From CAUYXJ01 sp963577065 (GTDB taxonomy: Bacteria; Chloroflexota; Dehalococcoidia; Tepidiformales; Tepidiformaceae), in contig CAUYXJ010000013.1 of assembly GCA_963577065.1 (NCBI GenBank), positions 1 through 44,109 on the forward strand: a stretch of DNA of 44,109 bases, given 5' to 3'. Numbering within the stretch: the first letter of the stretch is position 1; every line of letters begins with the position of its first letter. Position numbers and translations under genes: made by a program. The notes beneath the pieces are model-generated. The model saw only the letters and a program-made list of their open reading frames with translations. It ran no database searches and was not told the DNA's origin. Below are positions 37,957 through 44,109 of the stretch, piece by piece.

Positions 37957-38799
37957 ATGAAGTTCGGCATCACGATGTTCCCAACCGACTACGCGATCGG
38001 CCCCGGCGAGCTTGCGCGTGAAGTCGAAGCGCACGGCTTCGAGTCACTCTTCTTCCCCGAGCACACGCATATCCCGACGAGCCGCAAATCCCCCTGGCCC
38101 GGCGGACCGGAACTCCCGCGCGAGTACTCGCACACGCTGGACCTGTTCGTAGCGCTCACGGCTGCCGCGGCGGCAACGGAGCGGCTGCTCGTCGGGAGCG
38201 GCATCTGTCTGGTCATCGAGCGCGACCCGATCGTCCTCGCGAACGAAGTGGCGAGCCTCGACCTCGTTTCCGGCGGCCGCGCCCTCCTCGGCATCGGCGG
38301 CGGTTGGAACCTCGAGGAGATGGAGAACCACGGCACCGACCCCAAGCGTCGTTGGCGGCGCATGCGCGAAACGATCGAGGCGATGAAGGCGATCTGGGCC
38401 GACGACGAGGCGGAGTACCACGGCGAGCTCGTCGACTTCGACCCTATCTGGCAGTGGCCCAAGCCCGTCCAGAACCCCCACCCGCCCGTCATCATTGGTG
38501 GCGACGGGCCGAACACCCTCAAGCGGGTGGTGCGCTACGGCGATGGCTGGATGCCGATCGACGGGCGCGGAGACACGGACCTTGGCCAGCGCATCAGCGA
38601 GCTGAACGAACTCGCCGCCTCTGCGGGACGGGCTCCGATCCCCGTCTCGCTCTTCGGCGTTGCCGCCGACCCCGAGCGGATCGAGGCGCACGCCAAAGCC
38701 GGTGTCGAACGCATCGTGTTCTCCCTCCCGCCTGCGCCCGCGGCGGAAATCCTGCCGAAGCTGGAAGCGCGGGCGCGCGTCGCCGAGCAGTTCGCGTAA
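37957..38799 (+). CDS. LLM-class (F420-dependent type) oxidoreductase
   Basis: A 280-residue luciferase-like TIM-barrel protein. Family strings are MKFGITMFPTDYAI, FFPEHTHIPTS, SGGRALLGIGGGWNLEEME and PPVIIGGDGPNTLKRVVRY. Members use F420 or FMN to oxidise alcohols or degrade small organics; which cofactor applies here cannot be read directly. ATG at 37957; the best upstream purine run is GAGAGG, 11 nt away. It is followed by a hairpin at 38874-38897. Confidence 0.92.
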   Translation: MKFGITMFPTDYAIGPGELAREVEAHGFESLFFPEHTHIPTSRKSPWPGGPELPREYSHTLDLFVALTAAAAATERLLVGSGICLVIERDPIVLANEVASLDLVSGGRALLGIGGGWNLEEMENHGTDPKRRWRRMRETIEAMKAIWADDEAEYHGELVDFDPIWQWPKPVQNPHPPVIIGGDGPNTLKRVVRYGDGWMPIDGRGDTDLGQRISELNELAASAGRAPIPVSLFGVAADPERIEAHAKAGVERIVFSLPPAPAAEILPKLEARARVAEQFA

Positions 38800-38873
38800 G
38801 GAGTCCCCGCCTTGAGCGAAGCTCAGATTCACCCACCAGTCGCAACGATTCGCGCCTCCCAACCACGTGCATT

Positions 38874-38897
38874 GGGGCCGCAAGGCGTAGCGGCCCC
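38874..38897 (+). terminator. Hairpin after the LLM oxidoreductase gene
   Basis: GGGGCCGC (38874-38881), 8-base loop, GCGGCCCC (38890-38897). Perfect eight-base stem, no U-tract. It lies 75 nt after the stop codon. Confidence 0.45.
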
Positions 38898-39151
38898 GGG
38901 CTTCGGAATGGAGTTCTGGACGCGACCCCGTGACCGCCCGCGAGCCAGATATCGCCACGGTCGAGTTGCCGCCGGCCCAGCCTTCTCCAAGGGCGCCAGC
39001 GGAGCGCCCCATCTCGCCGAACCGACCCGGCCCAGGAGCACCTGCCACCTCGGGCGAGGTGCGGGGCGAGGCCGCCACCGCCGCGACCCCGATCAGCAAC
39101 TCCTCCTAGAATCGACGGCCGAGGCTCGCACCGAGCAGGGGAGGCGGCGTC
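38898..39151. other. Non-coding gap before the MFS gene
   Basis: About 250 bases (350 counted from the LLM stop) with no convincing gene. A TTG frame from 38812 runs across it, but its translation is Arg-rich low complexity and it continues as a shadow of the MFS gene. It holds the small palindrome CACCTCG-GG-CGAGGTG around 39050. The end holds GGGGAGG, the ribosome binding site of the MFS gene. Confidence 0.4.
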
Positions 39152-40513
39152 ATCGCGATCGCGCGGCGCAGGGATTCGATCGGCCGCACCTGGCGAAGAG
39201 CGCGCCGCGCCTACTACGGCTGGTGGCTGCTCGCGGGCTCGGTCCTCGGCGTCGCGATCGCCGCGGGCGTGTCCTTCTGGTCCTTCGGCCTCTACGTCGC
39301 GCCGCTCGAAGACGACTTCGGCTGGTCGCGCGCGGAGATCTCGGGCGGCTTCTCGATCTCGCTTCTCGCAAGCGGTCTCGCCGCTCCGCTCATCGGCCGC
39401 TGGATCGACCGCTACGGGCCACGCCGGATGATCCTGATCGGCGCGCTGTTCACGGCCGCGACCTATGGCCTGCTCGCGACGACTGACCAGCTCTGGCAGT
39501 GGTTCGCGTATCAGTCGCTGAATGCCGTCTTTCGCCAGATGATGTTCTTCATCCCCTTCCAAACGCTCATCTCGCGGTGGTTCGAACGGCGACGTGGGCT
39601 GGCGGTCGGCATCCTCGGGACCGGCTTCTCCCTCGGCGGGTTCGTCATCGTCCCGTTCATGCGCGTCGCGATCGACGTCGTCGACTGGCAAGGCTCCTTC
39701 CTGGTCTCCGGCGTCGTGATCGTGGCCGTCTTCGTCCCGCTCTCGCTGTTCCTTGTGCGCGACCACCCCGCGGACGTAGGGACGAGCCTCGACGGCGACA
39801 CAGCCGCGCCAGGGGAGCCGGTGCGTGAGCGCGTGCTCCGCGGCATCACCGCCCGCGAAGCGCTGCGAACACCGCTTTTTTGGGTGATCGCCTTCGCCCT
39901 GATGGCGTTCTTCTACGGCATGTTCGGCTGGATGATTCATTCCATCCCGTACTACGAGTCGATCGGGATCTCGCCCGCCTGGGCGGCGGCGCTCGTCTCA
40001 ATCGCGGCCGGCGGCGGTACGCTGAGCAGGCTCGCCTTCGGCTACCTCGCGGACCGCATCCCGAGCATCGAGGCGGCGTCCGTGGTCATCGCCGCGTTTC
40101 TGGCCGGGGCGATGCTCACGCTGCTGATCTCGGGCGGCAGCGTCGGCGGCCTCGCCATCTTCATCGTGCTCTGGATCGTCGGCTCGAGCGGCGGACCGAT
40201 GATCGAGCCGCTGCTCCTCACACGCGCCTTCGGGGTCGCCTACTTCGCCTCGATCTTGGGGGTGATCACGGTGGTGGAGACGAGCGGGCAGATCATCAGC
40301 CCCGCGGTTGCCGGGGCGATCTTCGACGCGACCGGCTCCTACGACTGGGCGCTCGTGATGTTCGCCAGCGCGATGGGAGTCTCGCTCATCCTCTTCTGGA
40401 TCGCGTCGCGGCTGCCCCGCCCCGAGCTGAGAACGGTTGAGACGCAGGAGGCCGCGGCTGCGGCCGTCGCGCTGCTCAGCCCCACACCGGCGGAGAGCCC
40501 GCCGCTGACCTAG
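39152..40513 (+). CDS. MFS transporter (monocarboxylate/oxalate-formate antiporter-like), start codon unclear
   Basis: A 12-helix major facilitator. The first helix is YYGWWLLAGSVLGVAIAAGV, followed by LYVAPLEDDFGWSRAEISGG and the conserved loop 2-3 motif GRWIDRYGPRRM; the second half repeats this with GYLADRIPSIE. The first GTG in frame (39269) lies inside helix 1. In-frame codons between the stop at 39107 and that GTG include no ATG, GTG or TTG. GGGGAGG (39138-39144) lies 7 nt before an ATC at 39152, giving VIAIARRRDSIGRTWRRARR-like basic residues before helix 1, so I mark that as the likely start (453 residues). It shares CTAG with the CMD gene stop. Confidence 0.85.
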   Translation: MAIARRRDSIGRTWRRARRAYYGWWLLAGSVLGVAIAAGVSFWSFGLYVAPLEDDFGWSRAEISGGFSISLLASGLAAPLIGRWIDRYGPRRMILIGALFTAATYGLLATTDQLWQWFAYQSLNAVFRQMMFFIPFQTLISRWFERRRGLAVGILGTGFSLGGFVIVPFMRVAIDVVDWQGSFLVSGVVIVAVFVPLSLFLVRDHPADVGTSLDGDTAAPGEPVRERVLRGITAREALRTPLFWVIAFALMAFFYGMFGWMIHSIPYYESIGISPAWAAALVSIAAGGGTLSRLAFGYLADRIPSIEAASVVIAAFLAGAMLTLLISGGSVGGLAIFIVLWIVGSSGGPMIEPLLLTRAFGVAYFASILGVITVVETSGQIISPAVAGAIFDATGSYDWALVMFASAMGVSLILFWIASRLPRPELRTVETQEAAAAAVALLSPTPAESPPLT

Positions 40514-41067
40514 CGGGCGGGCTGGGCCTCGGGCGCAAATGGCATCGTTAAGGTCGGGCCCCAAACCACAGACCCGTCGTCATCGAAGTCGAACAGACTG
40601 AGGCGCTCGGCGTTGATCGGATCGTCAGTGCCGAGCGCGACCGGAAGCTTCTGCGTGCTCCACTTCGACATGTCGAGCATGAGCTCGACGATCTGCGCCT
40701 CCGTGAAATGGTCCCGTACCTGCGCCCGCAACTCCCCGCTGATCGCGCCAGGCGCCGTCACGAAGGCGTCGGTCAAACGCAACGCCACCTTTTGGAATTC
40801 GGGCAGGTCGCTCTCTTCGTAGTAGTCGATCTTCTCGGCCATCGTCTCGTCGAGGCCGGCGTCCCGGGCAACGCCCAGGCGGAGGGACATTCAGGTGTAA
40901 CACTGGTGCTGGCGCGCGCAGCGCAGTCGCACCAGTTCGGTGGTCACCGGGTCGAGTGCGCTCAGGCGCACCACGGCGTCCTGATAGGCACCGAGCGCCG
41001 CGCCGAGCGCAGGCGCGACCGGCTTCGAGTCGGCTGTGGCCGCGGGCAGGCGTCGTTCGCGGGTCAT
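40510..41067 (-). CDS. CMD/AhpD-like selenoprotein, Sec in a CxxU motif (UGA at 40891-40893)
   Basis: A carboxymuconolactone decarboxylase/AhpD-fold protein read through one UGA, 185 residues. Residues 1-58 (ATG at 41067) end with ELVRLRCARQHQCYT; UGA is codon 59; the frame continues directly with MSLRLGVARDAGLDE and DLPEFQKVALRLTDAF. In the family this helix carries CxxC, and here it reads Cys56-Tyr-Thr-U59, so selenocysteine replaces the second thiol. A SECIS-like hairpin starts 2 nt after the UGA. Such proteins are thiol peroxidase partners or reductases of hydroperoxides. The ATG overlaps the stop of the upstream CMD gene (ATGA), so it is the second gene of a two-gene operon. A caller treating UGA as stop would start at the ATG right after it and lose both redox residues. 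Confidence 0.82.
40861..40888 (-). promoter_or_regulatory. Bacterial-type SECIS hairpin directly after the UGA
   Basis: In the minus-strand RNA, GUCCC (40888-40884) pairs with GGGAC (40865-40861). GGGC (40876-40873) pairs with GCCC (40869-40866), closing a GUU loop, with a 7-base bulge on the 5' side. The loop begins 18 nt after the UGA and its first base is G, matching the published bacterial SECIS pattern as I recall it (16-37 nt, stem of at least 4, loop of 3-14 with an early G). Confidence 0.68.
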
Positions 41068-41549
41068 GCTGTCTCCTCCTCAGATGCGAGGACTGTGCGC
41101 AGTCCGAGCGCCAGCCGTTGGTGTTGGTCAAGGGCCAGGAGGGCCGTCACGAAGGCCTGCACCTCCTCGGAAGAGAGGTGCGCGAGCAGTCCGTCCACAT
41201 CTTCCTGCGTGGTCCCGGCGACATCGCCGACGAACTGCTCGGTGAAGGCCAGGCAGGCGCACTCGCGGTCGCTGAACAGCGGCGATGTCGGCCAGGAGCC
41301 GATCGCGACCAACTTCTCCGCGGAGACGGAGGCGCCTGGCGCGGGCCGCGCGAACTCCTCGTCATCGCTCTGCAGCGTCGCAATGCGCAGGCGGCAGAGC
41401 TCAAGCAGCTCGGGGTCGAGGGCAGCCCAGACCTCGCCGTGCATGTTCGTGATGACTTCGTGCACCTCGGGCGCGATACGCGCGAGGCGCTCAGCAAGGT
41501 CCGGCGCTAGCGGCGTCGCTGCTGCAGACTCACCACCGGTCCGGGCCAT
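41064..41549 (-). CDS. CMD/AhpD-like protein without the catalytic CxxC
   Basis: A 161-residue CMD-fold protein, first gene of the operon. Family blocks are ELLELCRLRIATLQSDDEEF, EKLVAIGSWPTSPLFSDREC and ACLAFTEQFVGD. Where related proteins have CxxC it reads QSDDEEFA, so the redox pair is absent; a structural or regulatory partner of the selenoprotein is plausible. I start at ATG 41549: TACCGT ends 7 nt before it, and the residues of the longer frame are antisense of the divergent TPP gene. Its stop overlaps the start of the selenoprotein gene by four bases. Confidence 0.78.
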   Translation of the reverse strand: MARTGGESAAATPLAPDLAERLARIAPEVHEVITNMHGEVWAALDPELLELCRLRIATLQSDDEEFARPAPGASVSAEKLVAIGSWPTSPLFSDRECACLAFTEQFVGDVAGTTQEDVDGLLAHLSSEEVQAFVTALLALDQHQRLALGLRTVLASEEETA

Positions 41550-41556
41550 CCTTGGC

Positions 41557-41585
41557 ACGGTACGAACGCCTTCGGAGCGCGTCAA
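41557..41585 (-). promoter_or_regulatory. Promoter of the CMD operon
   Basis: TTGACG (41580-41585), 17 nt, TACCGT (41557-41562), then 7 nt and the ATG. This is the best promoter of the leaderless type in the window: the predicted RNA starts at or next to the AUG. Confidence 0.68.
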
Positions 41586-41621
41586 CTCCCGGGAAACGGG
41601 CGCCGCGAGGACGGAGAGCCG

Positions 41622-41627
41622 TACGAT
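41622..41627 (+). promoter_or_regulatory. Candidate -10 box of the TPP-enzyme operon
   Basis: TACGAT overlaps the ATG at 41626, and the next GTG (41635) lies 7 nt after the box. If the mRNA is leaderless, the GTG is the true start. Confidence 0.35.
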
Positions 41628-42183
41628 GTCGCCCGTGGGCACGAACGAGCGCATCCCGGCGGAGCTGATGGTGGCTGCGCTCAAGGATGCGTTTCGGGCA
41701 CAACGCACGGCGCCGCCGCTGGCCGGTGAGCCGCTCGGCTGGATACTCAGCGTGCCGGATACGCACCAGCGCAGCGTCATCGCCGAACTCGAAGGCGACG
41801 ACGAACTGCGGCTGCTGACCTGCTCGACCGAGGACGAGGCGAACGCGATCGCGGCCGGGCTCCACATCGGCGGCGCCGAGGTCGCGCTGATGATCCAGCA
41901 TGCCGGGCTCTACGCGTCCGTGAACACCATGCGCGGCGTCGGACTGGACGGCGGCGTGCCGCTCTTTGCGCTCGTGGGTCTGCTGAGCCGCGAGCCCGAG
42001 CTCGCGCCCCGCGATTCACCCCGCTCGATGGTCCGCTTCGCGGAACCGCTGCTGGACACGTTCGCAGTACCGCACACGCTGCTCGAAACACGCGACGATC
42101 TGCACCGCATTCCGGAGTACTACGCTCTCAGCCGCGAACGCTCGGGGCCGGCGGTGGTGCTCGTCGGGCGAGAGACCGCCTGA
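41626..42183 (+). CDS. Thiamine-diphosphate enzyme, alpha (Pyr) subunit; ComD / phosphonopyruvate decarboxylase-like
   Basis: A 185-residue PYR domain of a split TPP-dependent decarboxylase. The TPP-activating Glu lies in STEDEANAIAAGLHIGG, and MIQHAGLYASVNTM is typical of sulfopyruvate or phosphonopyruvate decarboxylases. In this family the two halves form an alpha2beta2 or larger complex; the substrate is a 3-substituted pyruvate, not named here. ATG at 41626 overlaps a TACGAT box; the GTG at 41635 is the alternative. Its stop overlaps the beta-subunit start by one base (TGATG). Confidence 0.82.
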   Translation: MSPVGTNERIPAELMVAALKDAFRAQRTAPPLAGEPLGWILSVPDTHQRSVIAELEGDDELRLLTCSTEDEANAIAAGLHIGGAEVALMIQHAGLYASVNTMRGVGLDGGVPLFALVGLLSREPELAPRDSPRSMVRFAEPLLDTFAVPHTLLETRDDLHRIPEYYALSRERSGPAVVLVGRETA

Positions 42184-42755
42184 TGCGCCCCGAGGACGCC
42201 CTCCGTGCGATCGACGAGGTCCGCGAGGATGCGATCGTGGTGCCGACGATGACGACGGTGCCCGCCTGGCGCACGATCGCCCCGGACGCCCCGAGCGTCG
42301 CCTGCGTGGTCGTCATGAGCGGGGCGTCCTCGCTCGGGCTGGGGCTGGCGATCGCGCAGCCCCAGCGGCGCGTGATCGTGCTCGACGGCGACGGATCGCT
42401 GCTGATGCAGCTCGGTTCGCTCGCGACCGTGGCCGGGGCGGCGCCGGCGAACTACACCCATCTCCTCTTCGCGAACGGCGTCTACCAGACCTCCGGCAGC
42501 CAGGCGATTCCGGCCCGCAGCGGGATCGACTTCGCCGGCATGGCCGCGGCCGCGGGCTACGCCAGCACGACCCGCATCGAGACGTTGGAGGAGTTCCGCA
42601 TCCGCTTGCCCGAGCTACTCAGTGCAACCGGTCCGGTCTTCGCCGAGCTCGCCACCGAAGAGGCCGAACTCACCCCAATGACAGCGCCCGGCGGCGAGCC
42701 CCTCCGGGTCCAAGTCGCACAGCTACGGGAGCGGCTCGCGCGGGAGAGCGGCTAG
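42183..42755 (+). CDS. Thiamine-diphosphate enzyme, beta (PP) subunit; ComE-like
   Basis: A 190-residue PP domain. The Mg-TPP motif starts with LDGDGSLLMQLGSLATVA and ends with LLFANGVYQTSG (GDG, about 25 residues, N). It pairs with the preceding PYR-domain gene. A PEP-mutase/isocitrate-lyase family gene lies just downstream on the other strand, a combination known from phosphonate metabolism, although that gene may be a separate arrival. ATG at 42183. Confidence 0.85.
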   Translation: MRPEDALRAIDEVREDAIVVPTMTTVPAWRTIAPDAPSVACVVVMSGASSLGLGLAIAQPQRRVIVLDGDGSLLMQLGSLATVAGAAPANYTHLLFANGVYQTSGSQAIPARSGIDFAGMAAAAGYASTTRIETLEEFRIRLPELLSATGPVFAELATEEAELTPMTAPGGEPLRVQVAQLRERLARESG

Positions 42756-43036
42756 TGCCCTGCAACTTAGGTTCCGGGTGGCGCGGGTGCCCATTCGTTC
42801 GAGTGCTCATTTAGGGGACGCGAGCTGCGCGGGCAGCGCCGAAGGCGGAGGTCAGTTCCTACCTTGAGACTCAAGCCTGAGACTCAAGTTGTACCGGCAC
42901 TAGCAGACCCCAAGCACCGCCGGCAACTCCACCCGCCGGCTGCAGGTGCTTGGGCACGGCGATCTCGAGGTAGAGGTCGCTGGCCTCGGTGGGGAGCTCG
43001 TACGCCTGCTCGCGGTCGCCCCACGACACGGGGGTC
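42756..43036. other. Non-coding gap with short repeats and a truncated frame
   Basis: Near 42863-42888 the plus strand carries two near-identical 13-base units (CTTGAGACTCAAG and CCTGAGACTCAAG); the first is itself a palindrome. The minus strand holds an open frame (stop at 42871) whose translation, with YELPTEASDLYLEIAVPKHL and GGVAGGAWGLLVPVQ, has normal high-GC codon use. It may be the C-terminal end of a lost gene; I do not recognise it. Confidence 0.4.
42863..42888. repeat. 13-bp tandem repeat, palindromic unit
   Basis: CTTGAGACTCAAG then CCTGAGACTCAAG, differing in one base. Each unit is able to fold on itself. Confidence 0.75.
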
Positions 43037-43873
43037 CTACGTGAGCCTGTATCGCCGCGAGAGTTCCGCGTTCTGGTCGCCACCCATGAGCGTATTTACG
43101 GCCGGGGCGGCCTCAGCGAAGAGTTCCGGTTCGATGCCCTGATCTGTGTCCGCAAGATGCTCGAGCCAGCCCTTCGCTGTTGAATACCACAGAAGAGTCG
43201 ACTCGAGAGCGTGAAGCACGAGCTTCACGCCTGACGCTGCCAACTCCTCCTTCGTAGCTCCACCCAGCCCAAATGTCGCCACGGGTTTACCGACTTCCCC
43301 TGCCAGTGCCAGCGTCTCTTCTAAGGGCAGGCCTGCTGCCAACACCAGGTCGGCACCCGCTTCGGCGAAGGCCCTGCAGCGCGCGATCGCTTGGTCGGGA
43401 TCACCTGTGACGTGGGCGGCTTCGGTCCGACCAATAACAAGCATCTCCGAACGAGCGTCCACCGCTGCCCTGATCTTGTCGGCTGCCACTTCGATCGGGT
43501 GCAGTGTCCCGCCTGGCCCGTAGGCCTTTCCTGCTACGTGGTCCTCGATGTGGAGGGCAGCAACGCCTGCCTTCTCTGCCGCCTCGACATTTCTGTAGGT
43601 GGTGACCGCGTTCCCGCCGCCCTCCTCCAGGTCAAGGATCAACGGAATGTCTACACGGCCACAGACCACGCGCGCGTGCTTGATCAGCTGTGCCACGCTC
43701 ACCAAGGACTGGTCGGCGAGGCCGTGCCTCGTCGCGGACGATCCGTAGCTGCCCAGATAGATCGCTTTGAAGCCCACCTGTTCCGCGAGTCGTGCCGTTA
43801 AGAGGTCATGCGCATCCGGAGCGACGACTAGCTGGTCCTCGATCAGGTGCCTGAGATCCTGGCCTTGCCCCAT
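43037..43873 (-). CDS. Isocitrate lyase / PEP-mutase family protein
   Basis: A 278-residue member of the ICL/PEPM superfamily of TIM barrels, which make or break C-C or C-P bonds next to a carboxylate. The metal loop normally reads D-x-D; here it is Asp81-Leu-Glu83 (LILDLEEGGGNA). The second signature is IEDHVAGKAYGPGG, with Glu110, Asp111 and Lys116 kept. It lacks the lyase KKCGH-type loop. ATG at 43873 follows GGGAGG. Codon use includes TTA, AGA, AGG, CTA and AAT, rare in neighbouring genes, so it may be a late arrival. Which reaction it does is open. Confidence 0.78.
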   Translation of the reverse strand: MGQGQDLRHLIEDQLVVAPDAHDLLTARLAEQVGFKAIYLGSYGSSATRHGLADQSLVSVAQLIKHARVVCGRVDIPLILDLEEGGGNAVTTYRNVEAAEKAGVAALHIEDHVAGKAYGPGGTLHPIEVAADKIRAAVDARSEMLVIGRTEAAHVTGDPDQAIARCRAFAEAGADLVLAAGLPLEETLALAGEVGKPVATFGLGGATKEELAASGVKLVLHALESTLLWYSTAKGWLEHLADTDQGIEPELFAEAAPAVNTLMGGDQNAELSRRYRLT

Positions 43874-44109
43874 GTGGGACCTCCCATACGCAACCTCGTT
43901 GTCCCGGCACTCGGCTCCGCCGGCCCGCCTGAGCCGCAAGGGAGACTGGTAGTCGCGTAATCAGCTGGTGGCGAGTCTACGCAGGCAGCGAAGGGATTGG
44001 CGGTTGGCCGCAATAGCAGGGGTCCCCGTATCACGTTGGGGCACCGCACCCGTGGAGAAGAACCGCTCGCTGGTCGCAAAGTCTGGAGCGGACAGTGGGC
44101 CGGGTCGGT
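43874..44109. other. Right-edge region without recognisable gene
   Basis: 236 bases to the window edge. The first ~70 belong to the leader of the ICL/PEPM-family gene (Shine-Dalgarno GGGAGG). The rest has no clear family match in any frame; a gene could start here and continue outside the window. Confidence 0.3.

Noticed and set aside
38812..39109. TTG frame with AAGGAG upstream as an extra small gene
   Set aside because: The Shine-Dalgarno-like string is there, but the translation is Arg-rich, matches nothing and runs on as a shadow of the MFS gene.
38044..39940. Long minus-strand frames opposite the LLM and MFS genes
   Set aside because: Their translations are charge-repeat low complexity, and the plus-strand products are clearly conserved proteins.
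43391..43801. 136-residue plus-strand frame opposite the ICL/PEPM gene
   Set aside because: Antisense to a gene with clear family motifs; no ribosome binding site.

Overview
The window reads as a chromosomal segment of a high-GC bacterium, most likely a Chloroflexota lineage (Dehalococcoidia/SAR202-like; this is inference). The evidence is Pro/Thr 'TATPT'-type linkers in exported proteins, a nickel superoxide dismutase, F420-type (LLM) and other flavin enzymes, and a core of very G+C-rich genes. Nothing looks like a phage, an insertion sequence or a CRISPR array.

Layout, left to right. 1-2.2 kb: 3' part of a glycerate 2-kinase, then a divergent CitE/HpcH-like protein and a DinB-like protein on the minus strand. 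2.2-2.6 kb: a non-coding block of imperfect palindromes. 2.6-6.5 kb: a radical SAM protein of the TIGR03960 type, ispD-ispF of the MEP isoprenoid pathway, and a HAD phosphatase gene broken by an in-frame amber codon. 6.5-20.1 kb: a minus-strand information-processing block, rpsA-clpC then rpoB-rpoC, preceded by a solitary 5S rRNA gene with its own promoter. 20.2-26.8 kb: a membrane ferritin/VIT1 fusion, a gamma-glutamylcyclotransferase-like protein, a secreted CAP/SCP-domain protein, the TldD-TldE metalloprotease pair and a DnaQ-like exonuclease. 26.8-29.4 kb: an FMN riboswitch driving ribE-ribBA-ribH. 29.4-36.3 kb: a zinc-ribbon/SH3 membrane protein, an NADPH-FMN reductase with a Nudix hydrolase, sodN-sodX (Ni-SOD and its maturation protease), an aldo/keto reductase, a four-cluster ferredoxin, a pterin dehydratase, a Tat-exported oligopeptide-type binding protein and a FlgM-like anti-sigma factor. 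36.3-38 kb: a sortase followed by a gene-poor, repeat-containing stretch. 38-44.1 kb: an LLM oxidoreductase, an MFS transporter, an operon of two carboxymuconolactone-decarboxylase (CMD/AhpD-like) proteins, a split thiamine-diphosphate enzyme (ComD/ComE-like) and an isocitrate lyase/PEP-mutase family protein with foreign-looking codon use.

The most notable item is the second CMD gene (40510-41067, minus). The two halves of the protein lie in one frame on either side of a single UGA, which falls exactly where the second cysteine of the family's CxxC redox motif belongs. A hairpin fitting the bacterial SECIS pattern begins 2 nt after it. I read this as a selenoprotein (CxxU) that a standard gene caller would split or truncate. 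The operon has a textbook promoter (TTGACG, 17 nt, TACCGT) whose expected start site leaves almost no leader.

Other patterns cross the window. Many genes have a TANNNT box 6-8 nt before the start codon and no Shine-Dalgarno, which suggests leaderless mRNAs. Three convergent gene pairs share the four-base stop CTAG. The HAD phosphatase loses its catalytic aspartate because of the amber codon. The MFS gene has a good Shine-Dalgarno but no ATG/GTG/TTG at the right place.
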